Source: Dysgonomonas hofstadii
Lineage (GTDB): Bacteria; Bacteroidota; Bacteroidia; Bacteroidales; Dysgonomonadaceae
Assembly (NCBI RefSeq): GCF_014196915.1
Contig: NZ_JACIEP010000015.1
Coordinates: 1-64,000, forward strand
Reading direction: 5' to 3'
DNA: 64,000 nt
The position numbers were made by a program, and so were the translations under genes. Each line of letters begins with the position of its first letter. Positions within the stretch are counted from its first letter, which is position 1. Shown one piece after another: positions 17,704 to 25,820 of the stretch. The notes below the pieces were generated by a model. It had not been told where the DNA came from. It saw only the letters and a list, made by a program, of their open reading frames with translations, and did no database searches.

Positions 17704-17805
17704 TGGTTTTAAGGTCGCAGACCTATTTATTAACTTGGTAAGTATAAATGCAATAGATGGTTATCGTTTTAACTACATACTTACATTTACTTAACTAACA
17801 TCAAT

Positions 17806-19596
17806 ATGAAGTTTAGAAATATACTGTTTTTATCTTTATTTTTTGTTGCCGGATTCTTCACAAATATTCCGGCTGCAGAGGCTTACTACACAAATAACAC
17901 AACAGAAACAGCTTTGATGATATCATTTCCAACTGATGATGTTATCGTTTATACCGTAAAGAAAGGAGATACAGCTTATTCCATTGCTGCCGCTCATCAA
18001 ACAACAGTTGATGCTATCTACAAACTTAATCCCAAAGCAGAAAAAGGCATAAAAGAGGGTGACCGTTTGCAAATACCAATCAAAAGAGAGCCCACTGGAT
18101 ACAGTAATCACCTGATAGAGTCTAAAGAAACATTATATTCGGTTGCCAAATTGTATAAAATTTCAGTTGATGACATAAAAGAAGCCAATGCCGGACTTAA
18201 TGAGTCCTCGTTCAGAGCAGGGAGAACAATAAAGATTCCTAAATACGGAACATCAGGTGCAGCCCTCTCGGGCAGCACCGGCGAAACCACCGAAATCGGT
18301 TCGGCCTATCGTGTACAAAAAGGCGAAACATTATACAGTATCGGCAAAAAACATAACGTCACAGTAAATGCGTTGCTGAATGCAAACCCAAACCTGAGAC
18401 AAGATGGACTGAAAGAAGGTGCATATATAAAAATACCTGTAGAGGAGTCTCAAAACTGGCAAAACACAGGGCCTGCGACAACGCAGGGAACTGTGATCAA
18501 CCTATCGGAAACACCTTACGCATCCCGTGGTGAGACTGTAAAAGTCGGCATTCTTTTCCCGTTCCTCGACGATAAAGGGACAGTGGAAAAAAGCAAACTG
18601 ATAGAATATTATGAAGGATTCCTGCTGGCAGTGAAAGACCTTAAAGGTAAAGGGCTGAATGCCGAAATATACACATTTGACATAGGCACAGAAAGGAACA
18701 CCGACAAACTGAAAAGCCTTTTGGGCACTAATGAGATGAAGAACCTTCATCTTATAATCGGTGGCGTCTCGGACAGGCAGATAGATATGCTGACTAAATA
18801 TTCGAAAGAGACAGGAATAAAATATGTAATCCCTTTCGGGCAGGCAAAAAAGACAGAGCCCACACTTTTCCAGATGACAGAATCACATTCAACCTTATAC
18901 CCTGAAATAACAGATGAATTTGTAAAACGGTTTGGCACCTATAATATTATCTTCGTGTCAGAATCAGGTTCGAATAAAGATAAAGCTGATTTTACGGATG
19001 CAGTGAAGCAAAAGCTGACCAGATCGGGAATCCTGTCTAAAACCATTTCAACCCCAAGCGATTTGATGGCTGACATTAAGAGCTCTATAGATGCCTCCCG
19101 AAAAAACATCCTGGTTCCTCTTTCGTCATCCGAAGCCAGCCTGAAAAAAATCATTGCAGCGTTGAATTCGCTTAATGAAGAAAATATAACATTGTTCGGC
19201 TATCCAGAATGGCAGGTTTATACCTCTCAGGCAAAAAGCCTGCATAAATATGAAGCCTGTATATACAGTATATTCTTCCTCGACGAAACCCAATGGTCTG
19301 TTAAACATTTTGCCGAAGAATATAAGAAATGGTATAACAAGAAACTGGCAAATTCTTTCCCTAAGTTTGGTTATCTCGGCTATGATACAGGACTTTATTT
19401 CCTGACGGCACTCGACAAATACGGCAGCAACTTTGAACCCGAAGTTTCCACTTTAAATGTGAATACATTGCAGTCGGCAATTACGTTTAAGCGGATCGAA
19501 AATGGTGGAGCGTTTGTCAACAAGGGAGTGTATTTTGTAAACTACAAAGAAAACTCAGGCATTGAGAAAAAAGATATAGGAAAAAATAAATGGTAA
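17806..19596 (+). CDS. LysM protein with periplasmic-binding (LppC/LpoA-like) domain
   Basis: A 596-residue exported protein. Signal peptide about 1-25 (LFFVAGFFTNIPAAEA). Three LysM modules at about 46-92 (YTVKKGDTAYSIA), 103-146 (SKETLYSVAKLYKIS) and 165-211 (YRVQKGETLYSIGKKH), separated by short linkers, bind peptidoglycan. From about 243 onward it has a type I periplasmic-binding fold (VKVGILFPFLDD, LIIGGVSD, YVIPFGQA, and FGYLGYDTGLYFL near the end). The same fold occurs in LpoA, the outer-membrane activator of penicillin-binding protein 1A, so a role in controlling cell-wall synthesis is a reasonable inference. It overlaps the next gene by seven bases. Confidence 0.85.
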   Translation: MKFRNILFLSLFFVAGFFTNIPAAEAYYTNNTTETALMISFPTDDVIVYTVKKGDTAYSIAAAHQTTVDAIYKLNPKAEKGIKEGDRLQIPIKREPTGYSNHLIESKETLYSVAKLYKISVDDIKEANAGLNESSFRAGRTIKIPKYGTSGAALSGSTGETTEIGSAYRVQKGETLYSIGKKHNVTVNALLNANPNLRQDGLKEGAYIKIPVEESQNWQNTGPATTQGTVINLSETPYASRGETVKVGILFPFLDDKGTVEKSKLIEYYEGFLLAVKDLKGKGLNAEIYTFDIGTERNTDKLKSLLGTNEMKNLHLIIGGVSDRQIDMLTKYSKETGIKYVIPFGQAKKTEPTLFQMTESHSTLYPEITDEFVKRFGTYNIIFVSESGSNKDKADFTDAVKQKLTRSGILSKTISTPSDLMADIKSSIDASRKNILVPLSSSEASLKKIIAALNSLNEENITLFGYPEWQVYTSQAKSLHKYEACIYSIFFLDETQWSVKHFAEEYKKWYNKKLANSFPKFGYLGYDTGLYFLTALDKYGSNFEPEVSTLNVNTLQSAITFKRIENGGAFVNKGVYFVNYKENSGIEKKDIGKNKW

Positions 19597-20294
19597 AAAA
19601 GCACATATTTATTCTGCTATTCATCCTTCTGGGAGTTAGCACAAAAGGTCAGAATAAATTCACTCCCGAATGGAATGTCGGGGTAGGATTCGGACCCACC
19701 TTTTCGTCTATGGATCTCCGTACTTTCAGCAATACAACAGTGGGTACAAAAAATATGCAACAATATTTCGGAGGGATTGCTGTCAGATACCTGTCCGAAA
19801 AAAACCTGGGCTTTATCGTGGAACTTAATTACAGCCAGCAAGGATGGGAACAGGATTTTAAAGTAAAAGACAATCCTGCCTATGAAGGGTTTTCTCATAT
19901 CCACAAATTAAATTATCTGGAATTACCCATACTTACTCATATTTATTTCGGCAGAAAAGTGCGCTTCGTCTTCAACCTGGGACCAAAACTAAGTTTTCTT
20001 CTCAACGACAGTGAGGAAATGAATGAAAAACTAGCTAATTATCTGGCCAACGGTGAAGCATCCGGAGGGATGATCACACACCAGTATTACCGCATGGCCG
20101 AAAGAAAGATCGACTACTCGCTGGTAGGAGGATTAGGGCTCGAATTCAGAACAGGGATTGGTCATTTCATGCTCGAAGGCCGCTATACATTCAGCCTCGG
20201 GGATATATACAGTAACAGCAAGGCAGATGTATTTGCCCGTTCGGCAAACCGCGTACTATCTGCAAAACTAACATATTACGTCAAATTGTTTTAA
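19590..20294 (+). CDS. PorT-like outer-membrane beta-barrel protein
   Basis: A 234-residue protein with a signal peptide (HIFILLFILLGVSTKGQ) and alternating amphipathic beta strands, such as WNVGVGFGPTF, LGFIVELNYSQQGWEQDF, LPILTHIYF, VRFVFNLGPKLSF and HFMLEGRYTFSLGDIY. It ends in a strand with a terminal aromatic (LTYYVKLF), the usual BAM signal. This matches the porin-like OMP_b-brl family seen in PorT. It is translationally coupled to the LysM protein. A real PorT role in type IX secretion cannot be assumed because many paralogues exist. Confidence 0.85.
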   Translation: MVKKHIFILLFILLGVSTKGQNKFTPEWNVGVGFGPTFSSMDLRTFSNTTVGTKNMQQYFGGIAVRYLSEKNLGFIVELNYSQQGWEQDFKVKDNPAYEGFSHIHKLNYLELPILTHIYFGRKVRFVFNLGPKLSFLLNDSEEMNEKLANYLANGEASGGMITHQYYRMAERKIDYSLVGGLGLEFRTGIGHFMLEGRYTFSLGDIYSNSKADVFARSANRVLSAKLTYYVKLF

Positions 20295-20295
20295 T

Positions 20296-20985
20296 ATGCC
20301 ACGCATATATAAACTTTCACGTACAGGCCTTAAATTGCTATATAAAATACGTCATCACAAGGGACATGGTATACATTCGCCTTTTGTTTTCAATCTGGCG
20401 ACAAAAGTTATCGAAGAAAAAACGCCTTACCATGCTTATGAAGACATAGAGGCTGTACTTTTAAGTTCGCTATGGCGAAAGCATCGTAAATTAAATAAAA
20501 GTAATAAGCTTTTTTTCAGGTTGGTAAATTATTTCGGAGCAAAAAACATACTGGAAATCGGTTCGGGTTATGGAATAAATACTCTTTGCCTGACAGCACC
20601 TTCAGCAGACATAAAATGTATCTGTGCCGAAGCTTCTGAACAAAAATCCAGGTATGCCCGTCAGCTATACGAAAAGTGGGACAGGAAGATAGTATTACAT
20701 ACCGAATCCGGGCTGCCCGAAATATCCCAGAAGCAGGATTGTATCTTTATTGACCTGACTAATTATAATTTTTTTCAATCAGGATTAAACCAATATCTTT
20801 TAAACCTGTCATATGAGAAAACTTTTATAATTGTAAAGGGTATCCGAACAAATAAAAGGCATCAAGCGTTATGGAGAGGTATGATGAATATGGAGTCGAG
20901 GACTGTCGCTTTAGACTTGTTTAATATAGGCATATTATTCTTCGACAAAACATTATACAGATGGAATTATAAAATTAGTTTTTAA
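20296..20985 (+). CDS. SAM-methyltransferase-fold protein
   Basis: A 229-residue cytoplasmic protein that starts one base after the barrel gene. The N-terminus has the segment HKGHGIHSPFVFNLA, a hallmark of a Bacteroidota family annotated as SAM-dependent methyltransferase. Motif I is NILEIGSGYGINT (about 92-104) and the acidic residue follows in CAEASEQ. A late DCIFIDLTN is the motif-IV-like strand. The conserved HSPF segment is likely part of the active site, but the substrate is unknown. It is in the LysM/PorT-like gene group. Confidence 0.75.
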   Translation: MPRIYKLSRTGLKLLYKIRHHKGHGIHSPFVFNLATKVIEEKTPYHAYEDIEAVLLSSLWRKHRKLNKSNKLFFRLVNYFGAKNILEIGSGYGINTLCLTAPSADIKCICAEASEQKSRYARQLYEKWDRKIVLHTESGLPEISQKQDCIFIDLTNYNFFQSGLNQYLLNLSYEKTFIIVKGIRTNKRHQALWRGMMNMESRTVALDLFNIGILFFDKTLYRWNYKISF

Positions 20986-20996
20986 CAATATTATAA

Positions 20997-21557
20997 ATGA
21001 AAAAAAGCCTGATATATACCAAGACCGGAGATAAAGGAACCACTTCGCTGGTGGGAGGCATGCGTGTACCGAAGGCTCATGTAAGGCTCGAAGCATATGG
21101 CACGACCGACGAATTGAATTCTTTTATCGGGTTTCTTAGAGAATCGGTTGAAGACGAACACGATTCAAAAACACTTTTGTATATCCAGCATAAGATGTTT
21201 ACTGTGGGATCGTACCTTGCCACCGAAACTGAAGCCAGAGCGCCAAAGGCAGCCAGCATTATCACCGATAAGGATATTGAATTGCTCGAAAGCGAGATGG
21301 ACAGGATGGACAATGAGTTACCTCCGTTGCGTCAGTTTGTATTGCCCGGAGGTAGTGAATCGGCAGCAAGGGCACATTTATGCCGTTCGATCTGCCGCCG
21401 TGCCGAACGTTGTATATACCGGGTGAAAGAAGATTTTCCGGTAGACGACCATGTACTTATGTTTGTAAACCGGCTTTCCGATTACTTTTTCCTGCTTGCC
21501 CGCAAAGAGGGTAATAAGAAAGGAAAAGAAATATTTTGGGATCAGAGTTTGATATAA
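20997..21557 (+). CDS. Cob(I)alamin adenosyltransferase, PduO/ATR type
   Basis: A 186-residue trimeric ATP:cob(I)alamin adenosyltransferase that makes coenzyme B12 (adenosylcobalamin) for enzymes such as methylmalonyl-CoA mutase. Visible are the N-terminal YTKTGDKGTTSLVGG, YGTTDELNSFIGF, FVLPGGSESAARAHLCRSIC (ATP/corrin region) and RAERCIY with LSDYFFLLAR. Length is normal. It comes 11 bases after the methyltransferase-fold gene, so it may be co-transcribed, although its function is unrelated. Confidence 0.93.
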   Translation: MKKSLIYTKTGDKGTTSLVGGMRVPKAHVRLEAYGTTDELNSFIGFLRESVEDEHDSKTLLYIQHKMFTVGSYLATETEARAPKAASIITDKDIELLESEMDRMDNELPPLRQFVLPGGSESAARAHLCRSICRRAERCIYRVKEDFPVDDHVLMFVNRLSDYFFLLARKEGNKKGKEIFWDQSLI

Positions 21558-21577
21558 GAAATATTATTATATTTTTG
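21548..21577 (+). promoter_or_regulatory. Promoter of the DUF2795 gene
   Basis: TTTG (21548-21551), an 18-base spacer, then TATTTTTG (21570-21577). Both boxes match the Bacteroidota consensus. The -33 box overlaps the last codons of the adenosyltransferase gene. Confidence 0.6.
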
Positions 21578-21624
21578 CGAGAAATATAACCAAGCTTAGC
21601 AAATAAATTAAAATTGAATATACT

Positions 21625-21846
21625 ATGTACTGGACTTTAGAACTTGCATCAAAATTAGAAGATGCGCCATGGCCTGCAACAAAAGAGGAGCTGATAGACT
21701 ATGCCCAACGTTCGGGAGCTCCACTGGAAGTAATAGAAAACCTTCAGGAGATAGAAGACGAGGACGAGATTTTCGATACGATCGAGGATATATGGCCTGA
21801 TTATCCAAGTAAGGAAGATTTCTTCTTTAACGAGGACGAATATTGA
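21625..21846 (+). CDS. Small acidic DUF2795 protein
   Basis: A 73-residue very acidic protein with no signal peptide. The sequence PATKEELIDYAQRSGAP and VIENLQEIED matches DUF2795 (PF11387), and the C-terminus (EDIWPDYPSKEDFFF) fits its Bacteroidota homologues. The function is unknown; it is highly conserved in size and position across the phylum. It has its own promoter and a terminator about 35 bases after the stop codon. Confidence 0.85.
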   Translation: MYWTLELASKLEDAPWPATKEELIDYAQRSGAPLEVIENLQEIEDEDEIFDTIEDIWPDYPSKEDFFFNEDEY

Positions 21847-21881
21847 CACTGTAAAATAAGGTCTATAAAATAACATCATAT

Positions 21882-21922
21882 AAAAGAGATTGGGATGATT
21901 CACATTATCCTGATCTCTTTTT
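21882..21922 (+). terminator. Terminator after the DUF2795 gene
   Basis: AAAGAGAT...GGAT and ATCC...ATCTCTTT form a stem with one internal mismatch pair, followed by TTTTT. Confidence 0.75.
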
Positions 21923-22020
21923 GCATATTTTTGACTGAAGACTCTCATCTATACAGCATAGAGCATTCGATTACATGCTACTATAGAATTAACCTCAAAC
22001 ACATTTATTAACCTCATAAC

Positions 22021-22051
22021 TTTACTTCTTCCGATATTTTATATACTTTTG
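22021..22051 (+). promoter_or_regulatory. Promoter of gltX-waaA
   Basis: TTTA (22021-22024), a 19-base spacer, then TACTTTTG (22044-22051). It precedes the ATG at 22079 by 27 bases and overlaps the upstream in-frame extension, which supports that start. Confidence 0.55.
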
Positions 22052-22078
22052 CATTCTCGTTTAAAAAAACAATTGCAT

Positions 22079-23599
22079 ATGACTCGAAGAGTAAGAGTGC
22101 GTTTTGCCCCCAGTCCCACAGGGCCGCTGCATATAGGGGGTGTACGAACAGCATTGTATAATTACCTGTTTGCCAAGAAAAATAACGGGGACTTTATTCT
22201 CCGTATAGAAGACACAGACTCCCAGCGATTTGTTCCCGGAGCAGAAGAATATATCATCGAAGCCCTTACGTGGCTGGGCCTACAATTCGATGAAGGCACA
22301 CATGTAGGAGGCAACTATGGCCCCTACCGCCAGTCGGACAGGAAAGACATATACAAAGAATATGTAGACCAGCTATTGGAGAAAGACGCCGCATACATTG
22401 CTTTCGACACACCACAGGAATTAGAAGCCAAGCGTACCGAAATCGCCAACTTCCAGTACGATGCCTCTACCCGCATGCAAATGCGCAACTCACTTACACT
22501 TTCCAAAGAAGAAGTGGATAACCTGATAAAAGAAGGAAATCAGTACGTGGTGCGTTTTAAGATCGCTCCCGATCAGGAAGTAATTGTAAACGACATAATC
22601 CGTGGCGAAGTAAAATACAATTCATCGGTACTCGATGACAAGGTGCTATATAAATCGGCCGACAGTCTGCCGACATACCATCTCGCCAATATTGTAGACG
22701 ATCACCTGATGGAGATCACCCACGTTATCCGCGGCGAAGAATGGCTGCCATCGGCTCCCTTACACGTATTATTATACCGTGCATTCGGATGGGAAGATAC
22801 CATGCCGCAATTTGCACACCTCCCGTTATTGCTGAAGCCTGAAGGCAACGGTAAGCTGAGTAAGCGTGACGGAGACCGTCTCGGCTTCCCCGTATTCCCT
22901 TTGGAATGGAAAGACCCGAAAACCGGAGAGATATCTTCGGGATATCGCGAAAGCGGTTATCTGCCTGAGGCTGTCGTTAATTTCCTTGCCTTACTGGGAT
23001 GGAATCCGGGCAACGATCAGGAAATAATGTCTATGGACGAACTCATCGGCATGTTTTCTCTTGAAAAATGCAGTAAAAGTGGAGCCAAGTTCGATTATGA
23101 AAAAGGAAAATGGTTCAATCACCAGTATATACAGCTAAGACCCGACAGTGAAATTGCCAATATCTATTATCCGATACTGGAGGAAAAAGGCATCGACTGC
23201 GAGATCGGATATGTTGAAAAAGTCGTAAATCTGGTAAAAGAACGTGTAAACTTTATAAAAGAACTCTGGGACCAGTCATATTTCTTCTTTGGAGCACCAG
23301 CGTCGTACGATGAAAAGGTAGTGAAAAAACGCTGGAAAGACGAATCTCCCGTTCAACTGGCCGAACTGACAGAAGTACTGAATGGAATAGATGATTTCTC
23401 TGCACATAATCAGGAAGAGATTATAAAAGCATGGATTGAATCGAAAGGATATCATCTGGGTAATATAATGAATGCGTTCCGCCTGGCTATTGTGGGAGAG
23501 TCTAAAGGCCCTCATATGTTTGATATCACGGCTACTATCGGGAAAGAGGAAACTATCTCCCGTTTAGAGAAAGCCATTAAAGAGATAAAACCCCTGTAA
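22079..23599 (+). CDS. gltX: Glutamyl-tRNA synthetase
   Basis: A 506-residue class I aminoacyl-tRNA synthetase that charges tRNA-Glu. The HIGH-like motif is HIGG (18-21) after [10 protein letters not shown], and the KMSKS-like motif is [11 protein letters not shown] in the middle. RVEDTD-type sequence appears as [10 protein letters not shown]. The C-terminal helical domain binds the anticodon. The ATG at 22079 is used because upstream residues lie in the promoter. waaA follows after three bases, so they form one operon. Confidence 0.97.
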   Translation: MTRRVRVRFAPSPTGPLHIGGVRTALYNYLFAKKNNGDFILRIEDTDSQRFVPGAEEYIIEALTWLGLQFDEGTHVGGNYGPYRQSDRKDIYKEYVDQLLEKDAAYIAFDTPQELEAKRTEIANFQYDASTRMQMRNSLTLSKEEVDNLIKEGNQYVVRFKIAPDQEVIVNDIIRGEVKYNSSVLDDKVLYKSADSLPTYHLANIVDDHLMEITHVIRGEEWLPSAPLHVLLYRAFGWEDTMPQFAHLPLLLKPEGNGKLSKRDGDRLGFPVFPLEWKDPKTGEISSGYRESGYLPEAVVNFLALLGWNPGNDQEIMSMDELIGMFSLEKCSKSGAKFDYEKGKWFNHQYIQLRPDSEIANIYYPILEEKGIDCEIGYVEKVVNLVKERVNFIKELWDQSYFFFGAPASYDEKVVKKRWKDESPVQLAELTEVLNGIDDFSAHNQEEIIKAWIESKGYHLGNIMNAFRLAIVGESKGPHMFDITATIGKEETISRLEKAIKEIKPL

Positions 23600-23602
23600 G
23601 CT

Positions 23603-24841
23603 ATGTTCCTCTATAATTTCGCCATATACCTGTACGCCTTTATCGTACGTATAATCTCGCCTTTTCACAAAAAGGCGAAACTAATGATAAAAGGGCATAA
23701 GCAGACTTATAAGATACTGAAAGAAAAGGTAGATAAGGATGCCCGGTATATCTGGTTCCATGCCGCTTCTCTGGGTGAGTTTGAGCAGGGCAGGCCAATA
23801 ATGGAAGAGGTGAAGCGTAATCATCCGCAATATAAAATACTGCTCACGTTCTTTTCTCCATCGGGTTACGAAGTAAGAAAAGACACTCCGCTGGCAGACA
23901 TTGTATGCTACATACCTTTCGACAAGAAACGTAATGTCAAAAAATTTCTGAAACTCGTACAGCCCGAAATGGCTGTCTTCATCAAATACGAATTCTGGTA
24001 CAATTTCGTCAACCAGCTTCATAAGAAAGATATCCCTATCTACATGGTATCGGCTATCTTCCGCCCGTCCCAGATATTCTTCAAGTGGTACGGCTCACAA
24101 ATGAGGAAGATGCTGAAGTATTACAAATGCATATGCCTGCAGGACGAGAACTCGGCTATGCTTTTGAATTCAATAGGTATAACCAATGTAAAGGTTTGCG
24201 GCGACACACGTTTCGACCGGGTATTGGAAATACGACAGCAGGCAAAACCCCTGCCTATTGTGGAATATCTAGCTAAGAAGGCTGCAGAAGAAAACGAGAA
24301 GATATTTGTTGCAGGCAGTTCGTGGCCGAAAGACGAAGACATTATTATCCCGTATTTTAATAATACGAGCGATCTTAAACTGATAATAGCACCTCACGAA
24401 ATAGATGAAGCCCATCTGAAATACCTGGAAGGGCTTCTCCAACGGCCTTATATCCGTTATTCACAGGCAATACCCGAAATGATGGGCGACTATGACTGTC
24501 TGATCATCGACAGTTTCGGACTTCTGTCATCTATCTACCGCTATGGCCACATCGCTTATGTAGGAGGAGGTTTCGGTGTGGGAATACACAATGTACTCGA
24601 AGCCGCAGTATATGATATACCTGTTGTATTCGGACCCAACTTCAAAAAATTCCGTGAAGCACAGCAATTGCTCGAACGGGGTGGTGGCTACTCCATATCC
24701 GACTACCAGTCTTTCCGGGGACTGATCGACGAATTCCTGCAATATGAAGGCACTTTGACATCTGCAGGGCAATATGCAGGAGATTATGTACGCTCCAATA
24801 GTGGTGTTGTAGCCCGTGTAATGGATGTTTTAAAACTTTAA
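23603..24841 (+). CDS. waaA: 3-deoxy-D-manno-octulosonic acid transferase (Kdo transferase)
   Basis: A 412-residue GT-B enzyme that adds Kdo from CMP-Kdo to lipid A precursors at the inner membrane. An N-terminal membrane anchor (about 1-20) is followed by WFHAASLGEFEQGRP with the catalytic Glu. Later motifs are FIKYEFWYNF, VCGDTRFDR, FVAGSSWPKDE, and YVGGGFGVGIHNVLEAAVY near the donor site, then GPNFKKFREA. The length is typical. It is coupled to gltX. It indicates that the organism makes Kdo-containing lipopolysaccharide. Confidence 0.95.
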   Translation: MFLYNFAIYLYAFIVRIISPFHKKAKLMIKGHKQTYKILKEKVDKDARYIWFHAASLGEFEQGRPIMEEVKRNHPQYKILLTFFSPSGYEVRKDTPLADIVCYIPFDKKRNVKKFLKLVQPEMAVFIKYEFWYNFVNQLHKKDIPIYMVSAIFRPSQIFFKWYGSQMRKMLKYYKCICLQDENSAMLLNSIGITNVKVCGDTRFDRVLEIRQQAKPLPIVEYLAKKAAEENEKIFVAGSSWPKDEDIIIPYFNNTSDLKLIIAPHEIDEAHLKYLEGLLQRPYIRYSQAIPEMMGDYDCLIIDSFGLLSSIYRYGHIAYVGGGFGVGIHNVLEAAVYDIPVVFGPNFKKFREAQQLLERGGGYSISDYQSFRGLIDEFLQYEGTLTSAGQYAGDYVRSNSGVVARVMDVLKL

Positions 24842-24877
24842 AAAGAAAAAGAAGCGCATTTCGCGATGTTTCTTATC

Positions 24878-24885
24878 TATCTTTG
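24878..24885 (+). promoter_or_regulatory. -7 element for the FkbM-type gene
   Basis: TATCTTTG, 19 bases before the ATG at 24905. No -33 TTTG is found at the normal spacing. Confidence 0.45.
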
Positions 24886-24904
24886 AGTCTCTTTTAAAAA
24901 CCTT

Positions 24905-25819
24905 ATGGGAGAAATATCATTAAAAGACAGAACAATCAACCGGATAGCCCGCCATTTTCCCCTGGTTATAGACTGGTTGAAATGGAAATCGGGAGCAAAC
25001 CAAAAATGGGCTCTCCGAAAAGAAATACTTAACTATTATAATTCTGTCAATGATATTCCGGAAGAAATAACCCGGGCTCTAAAATTCATCCGGAAGAAAG
25101 GGATAAAAGCATTTCCGTATCCGTTTTCTTCAAAATATAATCCTGATAAAATAAGAGTCTATACAGATAATACCTCCAATATGCACTACGTTATGCATTG
25201 CGGTCACAGGCTATATTATCCCGGCGGAATGGGCAAACATCTTGTCCGGCATACTTATACTATGGTATTATGCGAACAGGACAGAGAATCTACACATTGC
25301 TACTTGTCTGAAAATTTCGATGTGTCGCCCGATAGTATCCTGATAGATGTAGGTGCGGCCGAGGGTAATTTCTCCCTTTCTGTTGTTGAGAAAGCGAAAA
25401 AGATCTACCTGTTCGAAATGGAACCCCAATGGAAAAAGACATTGGAAAAAACATTCGAGCCCTGGAAAGACAAAGTTACGGTAATCAACAAATACGTATC
25501 GGACACCGACAGTGATGACACCATAAAACTGGATACTTTTCTGGATCAGGAAAATATAAAAGATGAAAAGCTGTTCATCAAACTCGATGTGGAAGGAGCG
25601 GAGGCGCAAGTCCTCGAAGGGGCAAAACATACGTTGGAAAGGGATGATGTAAAGATTGCCATCTGTACTTACCATAATCAAAACGATCATCAGGAACTCT
25701 CAGCGATAATGAACGGGAAAGCATACACGATTAAAACCTCGAACGGATATATGCTATTTCATTATAATGGATTGGAAGCACCTTATTTTCGCAGGGGGCT
25801 GATCCGTTGCCAACGATAA
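24905..25819 (+). CDS. FkbM-family methyltransferase
   Basis: A 304-residue protein. Residues 1-140 form a helix-rich leader with no family match. Motif I is ILIDVGAAEGNFSL (about 141-154), the acidic FEMEPQW follows, and FIKLDVEGAEAQVLEGA is the hallmark of FkbM-type enzymes. They methylate hydroxyls in sugars or polyketides, so a role in methylating a surface sugar is plausible given waaA next door, but the acceptor is unknown. It is a single-gene unit that converges on uvrA with one base between the stop codons. Confidence 0.85.
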   Translation: MGEISLKDRTINRIARHFPLVIDWLKWKSGANQKWALRKEILNYYNSVNDIPEEITRALKFIRKKGIKAFPYPFSSKYNPDKIRVYTDNTSNMHYVMHCGHRLYYPGGMGKHLVRHTYTMVLCEQDRESTHCYLSENFDVSPDSILIDVGAAEGNFSLSVVEKAKKIYLFEMEPQWKKTLEKTFEPWKDKVTVINKYVSDTDSDDTIKLDTFLDQENIKDEKLFIKLDVEGAEAQVLEGAKHTLERDDVKIAICTYHNQNDHQELSAIMNGKAYTIKTSNGYMLFHYNGLEAPYFRRGLIRCQR

Positions 25820-25820
25820 T

